Positions 23,091 to 30,572 of a DNA stretch of 36,068 nucleotides are shown here, piece after piece. The translations under genes and the position numbers were made by a program. Origin of the DNA: Actinomycetes bacterium. GTDB taxonomy: Bacteria > Actinomycetota > Coriobacteriia > Coriobacteriales > Atopobiaceae. Positions within the stretch are counted from its first letter, which is position 1, and every line of letters begins with the position of its first letter. The DNA is taken from positions 1 to 36,068 of the forward strand of contig JAKPQM010000003.1 of the NCBI GenBank assembly GCA_029546925.1, written 5' to 3'. A model generated the notes under the pieces. That model was not told the origin of the DNA. It did no database searches and saw only the letters and a list, made by a program, of their open reading frames with translations.

Positions 23091-23741
23091 CTAGTCTGCG
23101 ATCGTGATCGAGATGATGTGCGGTTGGTTCTCGGGCAAAACCGTGCCGTTGTCGTCTTCGACAGGCGTGTTGGCGCAGATGGCATCCACAATCTCCATGC
23201 CGCTCGTTACGGTGCCGAAAGCCGCATACTGCCCATCGAGGCCATGGTTGGTCTTCTGCATGATGAAGAACTGCGATGACGCTCCGTTGTAGTCGTTGCC
23301 GGGCCTGGCCATGGAGATGACGCCGCGCACATGCGTGAGGCTGTTCTCATAGCCGTTGGCGGAGAACTCGCCCACGATGGTCTGATCCGAGCCGCCGGTG
23401 CCATCGCCGTTCGGATCGCCGCCTTGGATCATGAAATCGGTGATGATGCGGTGGAAGGTGAGGCCGTCGTAGAAGCCGCTCTCGGCGAGGCCCATGAAGT
23501 TCGCAACCGTGATGGGCGCCACATCGGCGTTCAATGCCACCTCGATGGTGCCGTAGCCTTCGACCTCGATCCGGGCGTGGTGCACACCGGAGACCGCGCC
23601 CTCCGCCTCGCCGCCCTGCGCGTCGGTCTCGACCGGAGCATCCGTCTCCGTGTCCGATGTGCAGGCAGTGGAGACCAAGGATGCTCCGGCAAGGCAGCTT
23701 GCAAGAAATGCGCGGCGTGTGAGAGTATGTGCGTAGGTCAT
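23091..23741 (-). CDS. Cyclophilin-type peptidyl-prolyl isomerase, Tat-type lipoprotein
   Basis: This 216-residue protein starts with a twin-arginine motif (LTRRAFLASC) and a lipobox ending at Cys27 (VSTAC), so it is probably an extracellular lipoprotein. The cyclophilin domain follows a short Thr/Asp/Glu linker: VAPITVANFMGLAESGFYDG, TFHRIITDFMIQGGDPNGDG, then GVISMARPGNDYNGASSQFF and QYAAFGTV. The catalytic Arg of FHRI is present. The enzyme would help fold secreted proteins. ATG 23741 is chosen because the Tat signal starts there; the frame stays open far upstream, but through non-coding DNA. Confidence 0.92.
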   Translation of the reverse strand: MTYAHTLTRRAFLASCLAGASLVSTACTSDTETDAPVETDAQGGEAEGAVSGVHHARIEVEGYGTIEVALNADVAPITVANFMGLAESGFYDGLTFHRIITDFMIQGGDPNGDGTGGSDQTIVGEFSANGYENSLTHVRGVISMARPGNDYNGASSQFFIMQKTNHGLDGQYAAFGTVTSGMEIVDAICANTPVEDDNGTVLPENQPHIISITIAD

Positions 23742-23859
23742 GGCGGCACCTTTCGATGAATACGATTCCAAAGGCACACGATACCATACCCCGCGCTTCC
23801 GCATACGGTTACCATAGGGGTGGATGCGCAGGCAGCAGACAATCGGACAGGAGAGGGTC

Positions 23860-24195
23860 ATGAGGTTCTTCAAGCGCGAGCGCCGTACGGTCAAGCCGCT
23901 GTCCGATTCGAGCAAACGGCTCGCCGTGCGCTTTACGGGCACCGTCCAAGGCGTGGGTTTCCGCTGGACCTGCCGCGAGATTGCCCGGGAGCGCGGGCTG
24001 ACCGGCTGGGTCCGCAACGAGTTCGACGGCAGCGTCTCGCTCGAGATCCAAGGCGAGGCCGAGGATGTGGCGCTGTTCTTCACGGAGCTTACCAAGAGCT
24101 ATGAGAGACGCGGATTCTCCATGAGCTTTACCATCGACAAGAAAGACGAGATCCCGCTTATCCCCGGAGAAAGCGATTTTGCCGTGGTATTCTGA
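23860..24195 (+). CDS. acyP: Acylphosphatase
   Basis: This 111-residue protein contains the acylphosphatase signature TGTVQGVGFRWTCREIA and GLTGWVRNEFDGSVSLEIQG. Arg35 and Asn53 match the catalytic Arg and Asn. It hydrolyses carboxyl-phosphate bonds such as those of acetyl phosphate or 1,3-bisphosphoglycerate. A 20-residue basic extension precedes the domain. ATG 23860 has AGGAGAGGG directly upstream; an alternative at 23824 would add 12 residues without a better site. The gene is divergent from the cyclophilin gene and lies upstream of tRNA-Phe. Confidence 0.93.
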   Translation: MRFFKRERRTVKPLSDSSKRLAVRFTGTVQGVGFRWTCREIARERGLTGWVRNEFDGSVSLEIQGEAEDVALFFTELTKSYERRGFSMSFTIDKKDEIPLIPGESDFAVVF

Positions 24196-24226
24196 TATAT
24201 GCGGAAAATCGGCGGGAACTTCCTGC

Positions 24227-24254
24227 TTGTATTGCGCCTGCAGTTTGGTATAGT
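24227..24254 (+). promoter_or_regulatory. Promoter of tRNA-Phe
   Basis: TTGTAT (24227-24232) and TATAGT (24249-24254) are spaced by 16 nt, and the predicted start is about 20 nt before the mature tRNA. Confidence 0.55.
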
Positions 24255-24281
24255 GAGTAGGCTAACTTGAACGGCATCCAT

Positions 24282-24357
24282 GGCTGGGTAGCTCAGTTGG
24301 TAGAGCAGGGGACTGAAAATCCCTGTGTCGGGGGTTCGACTCCCTCCCCAGCCACCA
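24282..24357 (+). tRNA. tRNA-Phe (GAA)
   Basis: The acceptor arm GGCTGGG pairs with CCCAGCC and an encoded CCA follows. D-arm GCTC/GAGC, anticodon stem GGGGA/TCCCT and T-arm GGGGG/CCCTC all form. The loop CTGAAAA gives anticodon GAA. The total is 76 nt, and no sign of an integrated element is seen at its 3' end. Confidence 0.98.
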
Positions 24358-24369
24358 GTGCATTCTCCG

Positions 24370-24399
24370 AGGTCAACCGCTGAAACAGGTTGGCCTTTC
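24370..24399 (+). terminator. Terminator after tRNA-Phe
   Basis: AGGTCAACC (24370-24378) pairs with GGTTGGCCT (24388-24396), one T-G wobble, 9 nt loop, followed by TTTCC. Confidence 0.6.
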
Positions 24400-24564
24400 C
24401 TGTTAAATGGAATGGTTCCCAGCTTGTTTGCCCCCCTTCGGCCCGAGGATACCGTTCCCTGACTTCCCCCACGTCGGTGACGGGATTGCCGCAAGTGCCT
24501 CTGACCGCTTCCTCCCCCTTTCCCCACCCTTCTCTTCCAATCGCCCAAAAGTGGGCATTTACGT

Positions 24565-24572
24565 GCTATAAT
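24565..24572 (+). promoter_or_regulatory. Promoter of the CarD-like gene (extended -10)
   Basis: A perfect TATAAT (24567-24572) is preceded by G-C at 24565-24566 with T at 24564, giving TGC-TATAAT, an extended -10 element. No good -35 box is present. The start of transcription would be near 24579. The small hairpin GCCC/GGGC at 24543-24556 lies just upstream. Confidence 0.6.
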
Positions 24573-24612
24573 ACAAATCGTATCCAATTTAATGCAGAGG
24601 AAGAAGGCCACT

Positions 24613-25113
24613 ATGTACGCCGTTGGCGAGTACATTGTTCATCCGGGGCAGGGCGTCTGCCTCGTCGACGAGATAACGGCCGGGCCCGTCGCAAGCTACC
24701 AGCTGTTCCCCGTGGGCCAGCGCCGTCCCATGCGCATCAGCTTCCCCATCGCAGGCGAGGACCGTCTCCGGCCCGTGCTCTCGCGCGCCGAGGCCGCCGC
24801 GCTCATCGACTCCTATCCCGCCCTCGAGATCGATACCTTCTCCGCCAAAAGCAACTCGCTCGAGGAAGAGCACTTCAAAACCGAGATCCGCGAGGGCAGC
24901 TGCCTCGACTCGGTTCGCATCGTCAAAACCTTCCGTGCCCGCATCGCCGAGGTCAAGGCCAATAACAAGAAGCCTCCCGTGGCCTACGAGCGCATCCTCA
25001 AGCAGGCGAGCGAGCGCTCCCTCACCGAGCTCGCCGTCGCGCTCGAAACAACGAAGGAGGATGTCAAAGCCCTCTTCTTGAATCGCATAGGCGAGGATCT
25101 TGCGGAGAACTAG
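24613..25113 (+). CDS. CarD-like/TRCF-type transcription regulator
   Basis: This 166-residue protein begins MYAVGEYIVHPGQGVCLVDE, the CarD/TRCF RNA-polymerase-interaction (Tudor-like) fold. An all-helical C-terminal half follows (AYERILKQASERSLTELAVA), as in CarD proteins. Such proteins bind the RNA polymerase beta subunit and stabilise open promoter complexes. ATG 24613 is preferred because AGAAGG lies just before it; an in-frame ATG at 24592 would put the ribosome site inside the coding region. The gene is transcribed alone from its own promoter. Confidence 0.88.
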   Translation: MYAVGEYIVHPGQGVCLVDEITAGPVASYQLFPVGQRRPMRISFPIAGEDRLRPVLSRAEAAALIDSYPALEIDTFSAKSNSLEEEHFKTEIREGSCLDSVRIVKTFRARIAEVKANNKKPPVAYERILKQASERSLTELAVALETTKEDVKALFLNRIGEDLAEN

Positions 25114-25239
25114 GCTGCGCGTGCTCGGTTAACGGCTTTGGAAAAAAATGCAGATGTCTTATGGAGAGCTTAGGTGCTCGTATAGGATGGGGTGCAGCAA
25201 GTCTGCGTGCATGCTCCTGTGCATGAGAAAGGTGCTGCC

Positions 25240-26685
25240 ATGACTGGGAACCGCAACACAAGGGCGCGTTATATCTACCCTCATCCCACCACGGTCTTCA
25301 TGAGGGACGAGGATGACTACCCCATGCCCTCCAAGGGTTTGGGGCGCACGTCCGTCTCCGATCAGCTCTATAAGGGCTATGATGCCCTCGACACGATCCC
25401 CGCAGAGCTCTTCGAGCGCTACGATGCCAAGCGCGGCCTGCGCAACGCCGACGGCTCGGGCGTGCTCGTGGGTCTCACCACCGTCTCGAACGTCCACGGC
25501 TACAACAAGGTCGATGGCGTGCTGGTTCCCGATGAGGGCCAGCTCACCCTGCGCGGCTACCGTATCGACGACCTCGTGAACGCCGCCCAAGCGGAGGATC
25601 GCTTCGGATACGAGGAGGTCGCCTACCTCCTGCTTGCGGGCACGCTTCCCACAGAGGCCGAACTCGACGACTTCAAGGCGCGCATCGGCTCCATGCGCCA
25701 GCTTCCCGACGGCTTCTTCGCCTCGTTCCCGTACCGCACCCATGCGCGCTCCATCATGAACGTGCTCCAGCGTATAACCCTGAAGCTCTATGCCTACGAT
25801 CCCATCCCCGATGACATCTCGCCCGAGCACGAGATCGACGTCGCGCTCTCGCTGCTCGGCCGCTGGCCCCGCTCTGCGGCGGTGGCCCATGTCGCCCATG
25901 TGGCCGGTCAGGGATCCCACGAGCTCGTGGTGCCGCCCGCCTGCGAGGAGTACTCCATGGCCGAGACCATCCTCGACGACCTGCGCGGCGACGAGGGCTT
26001 CACGCGCGATGAGGCGATGCTTCTGGACGTCATGCTCATGCTCCACGCCGAGCATGGCGGTGGGAACAACTCCACTTTCACCACCCGCGTGCTCTCGAGC
26101 TCCGGCACCGATGCCTACTCGGCCTATGCGGCGGCCATCGGATCGCTCAAGGGCCCCAAGCACGGCGGCGCGAATGCCAAGGTGGGGGAGATGCTCGCAG
26201 ACATCGCCCTCCATGTGTCCGATACCTCCAACGATGACGAGCTCGCCGCCTACCTCACCAAGATCCTCAAGCGCGAGGCCTTCGACGGCAGCGGCCTCAT
26301 CTACGGCCTCGGCCATGCGGTCTACACGGTGACCGACCCCCGCGCGGAGCTGGTCAAGAAATATGCTTGCGCGCTCGCCGCCGAGAAGGGCCAATCCGAG
26401 CGCTTCGAGCTCATCAAGAGCGTCGAGCGCCTCGGACCCCAGCTCATGCGCGACGTGCGCGGTATCACCAAGCCCATCTCGACCAACGTCGACATGTACA
26501 CGGGCTTCGTCTATTCCATGCTCGGCATCCCCGAGGACATGTTCACGTCCATCTTCGCGATGGCACGTCTTTCCGGTTGGGCCGCGCACCGCATGGAGGA
26601 GCTCTATGGCTCGGCGCGCATCATCCGTCCCGCATACAATTCCTTCATGAGCGACAAGCCCTACGTGCCGCTTGCCGAGAGGTAG
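25240..26685 (+). CDS. gltA: Citrate synthase
   Basis: This 481-residue enzyme condenses oxaloacetate with acetyl-CoA. The catalytic triad is visible: His272 in LHAEHGGGNNST, His359 in YGLGHAVYTVTDPRA and Asp418 in NVDMYTGFVYSML. GPKHGGANAKV is also conserved. It has an N-terminal extension of about 60 residues compared with the shortest forms, ending near YKGYDALDTIPAELFERYDA. No other citric-acid-cycle gene is nearby; in such anaerobes the enzyme usually serves 2-oxoglutarate and glutamate synthesis, which fits the arginine genes downstream. The start is ATG 25240 after AGAAAGG. A HAD gene follows after 21 nt and is probably cotranscribed. Confidence 0.95.
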   Translation: MTGNRNTRARYIYPHPTTVFMRDEDDYPMPSKGLGRTSVSDQLYKGYDALDTIPAELFERYDAKRGLRNADGSGVLVGLTTVSNVHGYNKVDGVLVPDEGQLTLRGYRIDDLVNAAQAEDRFGYEEVAYLLLAGTLPTEAELDDFKARIGSMRQLPDGFFASFPYRTHARSIMNVLQRITLKLYAYDPIPDDISPEHEIDVALSLLGRWPRSAAVAHVAHVAGQGSHELVVPPACEEYSMAETILDDLRGDEGFTRDEAMLLDVMLMLHAEHGGGNNSTFTTRVLSSSGTDAYSAYAAAIGSLKGPKHGGANAKVGEMLADIALHVSDTSNDDELAAYLTKILKREAFDGSGLIYGLGHAVYTVTDPRAELVKKYACALAAEKGQSERFELIKSVERLGPQLMRDVRGITKPISTNVDMYTGFVYSMLGIPEDMFTSIFAMARLSGWAAHRMEELYGSARIIRPAYNSFMSDKPYVPLAER

Positions 26686-26706
26686 GACCGGCATGGGGGG
26701 CGTCCG

Positions 26707-27549
26707 ATGAAGATCGTCTTCTGCGATTTGGACGATACCTTCCTGTCGACCGAGAAGGTGCTGATCGGGCGCAACATGGCCGCGCTTGACGAGTTGGCCC
26801 GCCGGGGCATCCCCTTCGTGCCTTGCACGGGTCGCAGCCTGAGCGGCGTCGAGGCATACGCCGAGCTCGCCAACCATCCTGCCGTGCGCTATGCCATCAC
26901 GTCTACCGGTTCTGCGGTCTACGACCTGCGGACCCATCAGGTGATCCATGCGTGCGCCCTGGGTCGCGAACGGACGCTCGCCCTCTACGAGCGCGTGAGG
27001 GATCTCGATGTGACCTTCGATATCTTCTCGGATGGAAGCGTGATCTCGGAGCGGTGGCGCTACGAGCGCCTGAAAGGCTATCGCTTGGATGCGCCTATGC
27101 AGATCCATGTCCTGCGCTCGCGCACGCCCGTGGACCTGCCGGTGCACGAGATCGTGGCGCAATCGCGCATCGTCGAGCGCGTCAGCATCTTCAATCGCAT
27201 GGACGATGAGGGCTTCGGACAGGGCCGTCGCGTGAAAGAAACCGTCGAAGCCATGGAGGGGCTGCGGTGGACGAGTGCTCATCCGGCGTGTGTCGAGGTC
27301 GTCGATGGGAGGTGCTCGAAAGGCGAGGCGCTTTCCTGGCTCTGCGATCATCTGGGCATCGAGCGCTCATCGTCGGTCGCGTTCGGCGATTCTCACAACG
27401 ACCTCGAGATGATCGGGACCGCGGGCATCGGCATCGCGATGGGCAATGCCGAAGAGGCCGTCAAAGCCGCCGCAGCTATGGTTGCACCCACCAACGACGA
27501 GGCGGGCGTAGCGCAGGTGCTGGCAGATCTTATGCAGGTTGGCGTATAG
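26707..27549 (+). CDS. HAD superfamily hydrolase, Cof-type (second)
   Basis: This 280-residue phosphatase has motif I FCDLDDTFLS with Asp7 as nucleophile and Asp9 as acid/base (MKIVFCDLDD). Motif II is VPCTGRS, the lysine region is CSKGEALSWL, and motif IV is VAFGDSHNDLEMI. It is of the same broad class as the gene at 2657 but not a close copy. The substrate is unknown. It starts 21 nt after citrate synthase with GGGGGGCG upstream, and ends 3 nt before the convergent argR gene. Confidence 0.9.
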   Translation: MKIVFCDLDDTFLSTEKVLIGRNMAALDELARRGIPFVPCTGRSLSGVEAYAELANHPAVRYAITSTGSAVYDLRTHQVIHACALGRERTLALYERVRDLDVTFDIFSDGSVISERWRYERLKGYRLDAPMQIHVLRSRTPVDLPVHEIVAQSRIVERVSIFNRMDDEGFGQGRRVKETVEAMEGLRWTSAHPACVEVVDGRCSKGEALSWLCDHLGIERSSSVAFGDSHNDLEMIGTAGIGIAMGNAEEAVKAAAAMVAPTNDEAGVAQVLADLMQVGV

Positions 27550-27552
27550 GCG

Positions 27553-27984
27553 CTACGACCCGTTCACGAGCTTCTCGATGAGGGATTGGAGATGGACGGC
27601 GTGATCGCCCGGCTCCACCACCATGAGCACAGTATCGTCGCCGGAAACCGTGCCCAGCGTATGGGCGAGGCTTGCCCCGTCGATGGCAGAGGCAACGCCT
27701 GCGGCGGTACCCGGGTTGCACTTGACGAGCAGGAGGTTGTCGGCACGCAGGACCTCGTTCACGAATTCTGAGAGCATGCGCTGGAGATGCAGGTCCTCGG
27801 AGAGGACGTAGACGCCCTCGGGCAGCTTGCGCAGGCCCATATCGGTGATATCGCGCGAAACGGTTGCCTGCGTGCAGCTGAAGCCCCGATCCTTGAGCTC
27901 GCCGACGAGCGCGCGCTGGGTTTTGATGGACTTCTCCCGGATGATGTCGCGGATGGCGTCCTGCCGTCTGTTGCGATGCTTCAC
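27553..27984 (-). CDS. argR: Arginine repressor ArgR
   Basis: This 143-residue protein has an N-terminal winged helix (FSCTQATVSRDITDMGLRKL) and the C-terminal arginine-binding and oligomerisation domain (GTAAGVASAIDGASLAHTLG, then TVSGDDTVLMV). It represses arginine biosynthesis when arginine is abundant. The start is set at GTG 27984: AAGAGG at 27995-27990 is well spaced, and the promoter's predicted transcription start near 28006 excludes a TTG at 28008. It lies about 1.5 kb upstream of argC in the opposite orientation. Confidence 0.94.
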   Translation of the reverse strand: MKHRNRRQDAIRDIIREKSIKTQRALVGELKDRGFSCTQATVSRDITDMGLRKLPEGVYVLSEDLHLQRMLSEFVNEVLRADNLLLVKCNPGTAAGVASAIDGASLAHTLGTVSGDDTVLMVVEPGDHAVHLQSLIEKLVNGS

Positions 27985-28013
27985 AATATCCTCTTTCTGA
28001 ATAAGCAACCGTC

Positions 28014-28019
28014 ATTATA
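28014..28019 (-). promoter_or_regulatory. argR promoter (-10 box)
   Basis: The minus-strand TATAAT (plus ATTATA 28014-28019) gives a transcription start near 28006 and a leader of about 22 nt. The -35 region is weak. An AT-rich stretch at 28027-28047 upstream could hold an ArgR site. Confidence 0.5.
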
Positions 28020-28084
28020 CCTCTGATACTGTATATTTTTCGATAAAACCGCCTGATATCACCGAACGGTATGCAAACCCTTCC

Positions 28085-28113
28085 TTGGTGGCCCCTGCAA
28101 AGAGTGCTAAAGT
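28085..28113 (+). promoter_or_regulatory. Promoter of the C39-like gene
   Basis: TTGGTG (28085-28090) and TAAAGT (28108-28113) are 17 nt apart, about 40 nt before the start codon. Confidence 0.45.
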
Positions 28114-28155
28114 ATGTGCAGGTAAGAATCGCGCTTGCTGTCTGAGGGATGAAAC

Positions 28156-29199
28156 ATGGATTATTCACAGCGCACAGGTCAGACGCATAGCCCGCTCTCG
28201 GATAATCGCGGACCGTCACGCCAGCGTGGCGGCTCCTACCGATCGGGACGCTCTTCCGGTGGCGGCAGTCGCTATCAGTTGAGATCCCGCAACATCCGCT
28301 TCCGCGGGAGGAGATCGGGTGTCCTGACGCGCTTCGCAGGCCTCAATCTGCGCCAGATCATGATGATCGTGCTCGGTCTCGTGCTCGCCGTCCTCGTGAT
28401 CTTCCTGATATCGAGCTGTGTACGCAGCTGCAAGGCCAATACACCTGCCTCCTCCGATGCCGATAGCCGTGTGGCCGCCGGCGTCTCCGATAGCCTCGTT
28501 GCCGATTTCGGCCCGGCGCTCGACCAAGCCGAGGCGCTCCAGTGGATCGCCATCCATGCCAACGAGTATCCCAATGAGGATCTGCCGCGCCTGGCGCTCA
28601 GAGAGCCCGCCGCCATCGCGTTCGTCCGCGCCTATCCCGAAGCCTCGAAGGTGGGGAGCGCCTACGGCGAAACCGTGTCGCGGGGCGAGGTTCCCCTGCT
28701 CTACAACTGGGATGAGCGCTGGGGTGCCGTCGATTACGATGGATCCGCGCTTGCGGTGACCGGGTCCGGCCCTACGGTCCTCTCGATGGCGTATATCGGT
28801 CTTACGGGCAAGACCGATAAGACCCCTGCCGATCTGGCCGCGCTTGCAAGCGATAAGGGCTTGTCGGGCGGAGAAGCCCATACCGCCGCCGAGTTCTTCA
28901 CCTCTGCAGGCAAGGAGCTGGGTCTGGATGTGCATCATTACGCGCCCGACAGCGACACGCTCATCGATGTCCTTGATTCGGGCACGGTCGTGCTCGTCGA
29001 GGTGCGTGCGGAAACCCTCACATCTGAGACGCACTGGGCCATCGTTGCCGCTGAGAACGAGAATGGGTCTGTCCGCGTATACGATCCCACGTCCGTCTCG
29101 GTGAGCTCGCGTCCTTGGGATCCCGCGACCATCGCCTCGGCCTCAACCAATATGTACGCCGTGAGTTTGGCGGAGGCAGAGGCTGAGGCGGGGGAGTAG
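28156..29199 (+). CDS. Membrane-anchored C39-like (papain-fold) protein with Ser replacing the catalytic Cys
   Basis: This 347-residue protein has a basic, Ser/Gly/Arg-rich N-terminal cytoplasmic tail, one membrane helix at about residues 71-88 (IMMIVLGLVLAVLVIFLI) and an extracellular domain. LYNWDERWGAVDYDGSALAV and GSGPTVLSMAY match the C39-like peptidase pattern, where GCGPTSLAM normally carries the nucleophile. Here the position is Ser204. The expected His (His293 in THWAIV) and Asp (VYDPTSV) remain. It is therefore either inactive, a binding domain, or a serine variant. The start is ATG 28156 after GAGGGATG. No partner gene is obvious. Confidence 0.8.
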   Translation: MDYSQRTGQTHSPLSDNRGPSRQRGGSYRSGRSSGGGSRYQLRSRNIRFRGRRSGVLTRFAGLNLRQIMMIVLGLVLAVLVIFLISSCVRSCKANTPASSDADSRVAAGVSDSLVADFGPALDQAEALQWIAIHANEYPNEDLPRLALREPAAIAFVRAYPEASKVGSAYGETVSRGEVPLLYNWDERWGAVDYDGSALAVTGSGPTVLSMAYIGLTGKTDKTPADLAALASDKGLSGGEAHTAAEFFTSAGKELGLDVHHYAPDSDTLIDVLDSGTVVLVEVRAETLTSETHWAIVAAENENGSVRVYDPTSVSVSSRPWDPATIASASTNMYAVSLAEAEAEAGE

Positions 29200-29350
29200 C
29201 AGCATAGACGGTCCTAACGTCGGAATGCCGGAGTGCGAGAATGCTTCCCTGGACGCGGTCCCAAACGTGCTCCATAACCGCACATCTGCAGGCAGGATCA
29301 GGTTTTTGTTTCCGTTCTGTTCACGCTCCCAAGCTTTTTTGCGAAAGAGA

Positions 29351-29378
29351 TTGACAGCTCCACCCCCTTTGCTATCTT
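29351..29378 (+). promoter_or_regulatory. argCJBD promoter
   Basis: A perfect TTGACA (29351-29356) and TATCTT (29373-29378) are 16 nt apart. Transcription would start near 29385, giving a leader of about 60 nt. Confidence 0.75.
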
Positions 29379-29415
29379 GAATGCATGTATTACACATAAT
29401 AATGAATATTCTGTA
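29377..29415 (+). promoter_or_regulatory. Candidate ARG boxes (ArgR operator)
   Basis: TTGAATGCATGTATTACA and AATAATGAATATTCTGTA lie in tandem over and just after the transcription start. Each carries a TGAAT half-site as in ArgR boxes, and the second has the palindrome GAATATTC. The match to the known consensus is partial, so the call is inferred from position before argC and from the nearby argR. Confidence 0.45.
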
Positions 29416-29446
29416 GGTAATATCCAATAACAGAGCGGATTATGAT

Positions 29447-30523
29447 ATGGAAAACATCAAAGCATGCATCGTGGGTGCAACCGGGTATGCGGGGGTCGAG
29501 CTGCTGCGCCTGATCAGCGGCCACCCCGATATAAAGCTCGCCATGGCGACCGACCGCAAGAATGCGGGTGCCGAGGTCTCCGATATCTACCCCGGTCTCA
29601 AGGGCGTGTGCGATATCGTCCTCACGCTGCCCGATCCCGATGAGATCGCGGCGACCTCGGATGTGGCCTTCCTCGCTGTGCCGCATACCGCCTCGCTCGC
29701 CCTCACGCCCGCCCTTATCGCGCGCGGGGTGACGGTCATCGATCTCTCCGCCGACTATCGCATCGAAGACGCCTCGGTCTACGAGGCATGGTACGGCACG
29801 CCCCATACGAGCGTCGATGTGCTGGCAGACGCCGTCTACGGTCTTCCCGAGCTCAACCGTGCCGCGCTCGTATCGCTTGCCGTACGGCACGCGGAGGGGA
29901 AGGCCGTGCTCGTTGCTGCTCCGGGCTGCTATCCCACCGCAACGGCGCTTGCCGCCATCCCCGCCCTCAAAGCCGGTTTCGCCATCTCCGACCTCGTGAT
30001 CTCCGATGCCATCTCGGGCGTATCGGGTGCCGGCCGCACGCCGTCTGCGCGCACGCACTACTGCCATGCCAACGAGAACCTCGAGGCCTATGGCGTCGCC
30101 AAGCACCGTCATACTCCCGAGATCGAGCAGACCCTCTCGCAGGCTGCGGGCCATGCGATGAACGTCATATTCACACCGCATCTCGCACCGCTCGCGCGGG
30201 GCCTGCTCGCCACGGTGTATATCGAGGTGTCCGATGGCGTGACTGCCGAGAGCGCCTATGAGGCGTATGCCTCCTTCTATGCCGATGAGCCGCTGGTGGC
30301 CATGCTCCCGCTCGGCGAGATGCCCCAGACCGCCTCGGTGGCAGGCACGGCGCGTGCGCAGGTGGGTATCGCGCTCGATTCCAGGCATCGCCGCATGCTC
30401 ATCGCCTCGGCCGCAATCGACAATCTCGGCAAAGGGTCTGCGAGCCAGGCGCTGCAGTGCGCGAACCTGGTGCTCGGTCTCGATGAGACGGCCGGCCTCT
30501 CGTTTCCCGCCCCTGTGCTCTGA
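29447..30523 (+). CDS. argC: N-acetyl-gamma-glutamyl-phosphate reductase
   Basis: This 358-residue enzyme catalyses the NADPH-dependent reduction of N-acetylglutamyl phosphate to the semialdehyde, the third step of arginine synthesis. The N-terminal nucleotide-binding motif is IVGATGYAGVELLRL. The active-site cysteine is Cys161 in APGCYPTA. GVSGAGRTP and FTPHLAPLARGLLATVYIE are also typical. It is the first gene of the argCJBD operon. The start is ATG 29447; the ribosome site is weak (AGAGCGG) for an operon leader. Confidence 0.97.
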   Translation: MENIKACIVGATGYAGVELLRLISGHPDIKLAMATDRKNAGAEVSDIYPGLKGVCDIVLTLPDPDEIAATSDVAFLAVPHTASLALTPALIARGVTVIDLSADYRIEDASVYEAWYGTPHTSVDVLADAVYGLPELNRAALVSLAVRHAEGKAVLVAAPGCYPTATALAAIPALKAGFAISDLVISDAISGVSGAGRTPSARTHYCHANENLEAYGVAKHRHTPEIEQTLSQAAGHAMNVIFTPHLAPLARGLLATVYIEVSDGVTAESAYEAYASFYADEPLVAMLPLGEMPQTASVAGTARAQVGIALDSRHRRMLIASAAIDNLGKGSASQALQCANLVLGLDETAGLSFPAPVL

Positions 30524-30572
30524 TCCCACAGACAAAGGGGGGCTTTCCGCTCCCGTACCTGAGAGGAAGACC

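Larger units (their letters stand above)
29200..29446. other. Intergenic region before argC
   Basis: No gene is seen in this stretch of about 250 nt. Its first half carries no clear terminator; its second half holds the argC promoter and operator candidates, and base composition shifts sharply to AT-rich after 29330. Confidence 0.6.

Noticed and set aside
24282-24400. Integration site at tRNA-Phe
   Set aside because: No integrase and no repeat of the tRNA 3' end were seen nearby.
25159-27351. A 730-codon minus-strand frame opposite citrate synthase and the HAD gene
   Set aside because: It spans two well-supported plus-strand genes and shows no recognisable domain; GC-rich antisense frames of this length are expected.
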